62,218 nucleotides of DNA from assembly GCA_030524055.1 (NCBI GenBank), contig JAUNHH010000001.1:109838-172055 (forward strand), given 5' to 3'. Both the position numbers and the translations under genes were made by a program. A model generated the notes under the pieces. That model was not told the origin of the DNA, made no database searches, and saw nothing but the letters and a program-made list of their open reading frames with translations. The DNA is from Actinomycetaceae bacterium. GTDB taxonomy: Bacteria; Actinomycetota; Actinomycetes; Actinomycetales; Actinomycetaceae. Positions 60,791 to 62,218 of the stretch are shown piece by piece; the stretch's first letter is position 1; each line of letters starts with the position of its first letter.

Positions 60791-60843
60791 AGGTCAATCC
60801 TCCCATGACTCCGCGCGCGCTCCTATCCCACTACCATGGCGGC

Positions 60844-62157
60844 ATGGACACCACTTCTGTCACATCTGATGTCCCGACGCTGCATGTGCGTTCGGCCCTG
60901 CTTCCGAGCGACCATCCTGCCGCGTCGTTACCGCTACTTGAGATTGCGCCTGAGCCTGGTCACGTTTTGGCATGGCTGGGGTGGCGCCAGTCGATGATCG
61001 GGTGGGGCGCCGCGCATCGGGTGACGGTTGAAGGCCGGCACGCGATCCGCGAAGCCGCACGTATCTGGGATGACTTGCGCAGCCGCGCGCAGGTGAGCGG
61101 GCATTCAGCGGGTAGATCCGCTGAGGCGCCGCCCTCGTCAACGCATTCCCCTTTGAGCGTGCCCATCGCCTTTTCCTCCTTTGGCTTTGCCTGGGCAACA
61201 CCGGGGGTGTTGGTTGTCCCCGAGGTTCTCATTGTCGATGACGAGGGCGGACGCCACGTGGTGACGGCCTCTACCACTGAGGACGCGCCAGACCCAATTG
61301 ACGCGATTAACCAGGCAATGGCGGCCCGCTCGCCAATCACTGAGGCTCAGGGTTTGTGGACTGCGCCAGGCCGAATGTCGCAGACACAATGGCGCGAGTC
61401 CGTGCGGCGCCTTATTTCGCGGCTGCGTAGTGGGGCTGCGTCGAAAGTAGTGATGGCGCGGGATATGGTCGTGTCTGCTGCTTCGCCTTTTGATGAGCGT
61501 TTCCTTCTGCAGCGCCTCCACGAGCTCTACCCCACAACCTGGGCTTATGCAGTGGATGGTTTGATTGGGGCGACACCGGAAATGTTGGCCTCTACCAGTG
61601 GTGGGCGGCTCACTTCACGGGTTTTGGCGGGGACAGCCCCGTCTGTGGGGGCAGAGACTGATGGTGATGCGCTGCTGGCGAATATGAAGGAGCGCACGGA
61701 GCATCACTTGGCGGTTGAGTCGGTGGCGCGTTCCCTGGCGCCATTGGCGGAAACTGTTGAGGTTCCGGAGACGCCGAGTCTGCTGCGGCTACCCAATGTG
61801 ACACATTTAGCCACGGATGTGACGGCGGTTTTGCGCGATGCCAATGTGTTGGATGTGGCGGCAGCCTTGCACCCGACAGCTGCGGTGTGTGGGACTCCGA
61901 CGCCGCTGGCTTTTGATCTGCTCCTTGCTTTTGAGCAGACCCGCCGAGGCCGCTATTCCGGGCCGGTGGGGTGGATTGATGGCAATGGTGAGGGTGAGAT
62001 TGCTGTGGCGCTGCGCTGCGCTCAGGTGGAAGGTGACGGATCAAGTCTGCGCGTCTTCGCTGGTGGAGGCATTATGCCGGATTCTGTTCCTGAGGCGGAG
62101 TTGGCAGAAACTCGGGCAAAAATGCAGCCCGTTTTGGAAGCCTTAGGGCTCAAATAA
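60844..62157 (+). CDS. menF: Isochorismate synthase
   Basis: Product of about 437 residues from ATG 60844; a longer frame from 60805 has no ribosome binding site either. TACCAT seven bases before ATG could be the -10 of a leaderless transcript. The C-terminal chorismate-binding domain has KVVMARDMVVSA near residue 205, ASTSGGRLTSRVLAGTAPSV near 250, the Glu-rich LANMKERTEHHLAVESV and HPTAAVCGTP near 340, then GRYSGPVGWIDGNGEGEIAVA. It converts chorismate to isochorismate, the first menaquinone step. Motif variants are read as DEGGRH and PPSS inside. Confidence 0.88.
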   Translation: MDTTSVTSDVPTLHVRSALLPSDHPAASLPLLEIAPEPGHVLAWLGWRQSMIGWGAAHRVTVEGRHAIREAARIWDDLRSRAQVSGHSAGRSAEAPPSSTHSPLSVPIAFSSFGFAWATPGVLVVPEVLIVDDEGGRHVVTASTTEDAPDPIDAINQAMAARSPITEAQGLWTAPGRMSQTQWRESVRRLISRLRSGAASKVVMARDMVVSAASPFDERFLLQRLHELYPTTWAYAVDGLIGATPEMLASTSGGRLTSRVLAGTAPSVGAETDGDALLANMKERTEHHLAVESVARSLAPLAETVEVPETPSLLRLPNVTHLATDVTAVLRDANVLDVAAALHPTAAVCGTPTPLAFDLLLAFEQTRRGRYSGPVGWIDGNGEGEIAVALRCAQVEGDGSSLRVFAGGGIMPDSVPEAELAETRAKMQPVLEALGLK

Positions 62158-62169
62158 CGAGGGCGGGGC
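62158..62169 (+). repeat. Dispersed motif directly after menF
   Basis: The core begins at the base after the menF stop codon TAA, so stop and motif read TAACGAGGGCGGGGC. Confidence 0.85.
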
Positions 62170-62175
62170 GCCGGC

Positions 62176-62213
62176 AGCCGCTGGCGCGCTCAGGGCATAG
62201 TTGCGCGCTCAAG
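62176..62213 (-). repeat. Two tandem units of the 19-bp repeat at the right edge, inverted
   Basis: Read on the minus strand, units begin CTTGAGCGCG and CCTGAGCGCG, 19 bases apart, matching the unit seen at 1-57. The array is cut by the window end. Confidence 0.7.
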
Positions 62214-62218
62214 GCACC

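Overview
This window comes from a high-GC Gram-positive actinobacterium, most likely a member of the Actinomycetaceae; genus and species cannot be fixed from the sequence alone. The evidence is the order tRNA-Trp-secE-nusG-rplK-rplA, rpmG next to tRNA-Met/tRNA-Thr, a 14-gene nuo operon tied to menaquinone genes, an FprA-type ferredoxin reductase, lipoproteins with actinobacterial lipoboxes and a sortase-type cell-wall anchor.

Layout. 1-7.4 kb: ribosomal/transcription block on the minus strand (tRNA-Trp, secE, nusG, rplK, rplA, then a large glycosyltransferase-like gene, then rplJ and rplL). 7.8-20.5 kb: mixed housekeeping genes (wecB, an anchored Ser-rich protein, a membrane protein, aspartate aminotransferase, an alpha/beta hydrolase, adenosine deaminase, murB, rpmG, three tRNAs, a YajQ-family protein, htpX, fprA). 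21.5-26.9 kb: an aztABCD-type zinc importer with two AztD metallochaperones. 27-33.5 kb: three tandem versions of a cassette encoding two lipoproteins and a secreted OmpA-like protein. All eight products are related and carry a CxC motif, and each cassette has the same upstream palindrome. 33.8-36.1 kb: a wall-anchored 5'-nucleotidase. 36-40.6 kb: an accessory stretch rich in palindromic repeats, with a toxin-antitoxin-like pair and an Abi/HEPN protein. 40.6-62.2 kb: polyprenyl diphosphate synthase, nuoN to nuoA, a menaquinone-reductase-like flavoprotein, menG and divergent menF, which together make and reduce menaquinone.

The most striking property is a dispersed motif, consensus GCCCCGSCCTCGTCAATG. 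By hand I count 21 exact copies of its 12-base core (GCCCCGCCCTCG or its complement) plus many variants, in both orientations, in intergenic DNA and in frame inside genes, sometimes as inverted pairs that form terminator-like hairpins. This is how DNA uptake sequences or other genome-wide signal words look. At least three further palindromic (REP-like) families are present, one of which often directly abuts the motif. A 19-bp repeat lies at both window ends in opposite orientation.
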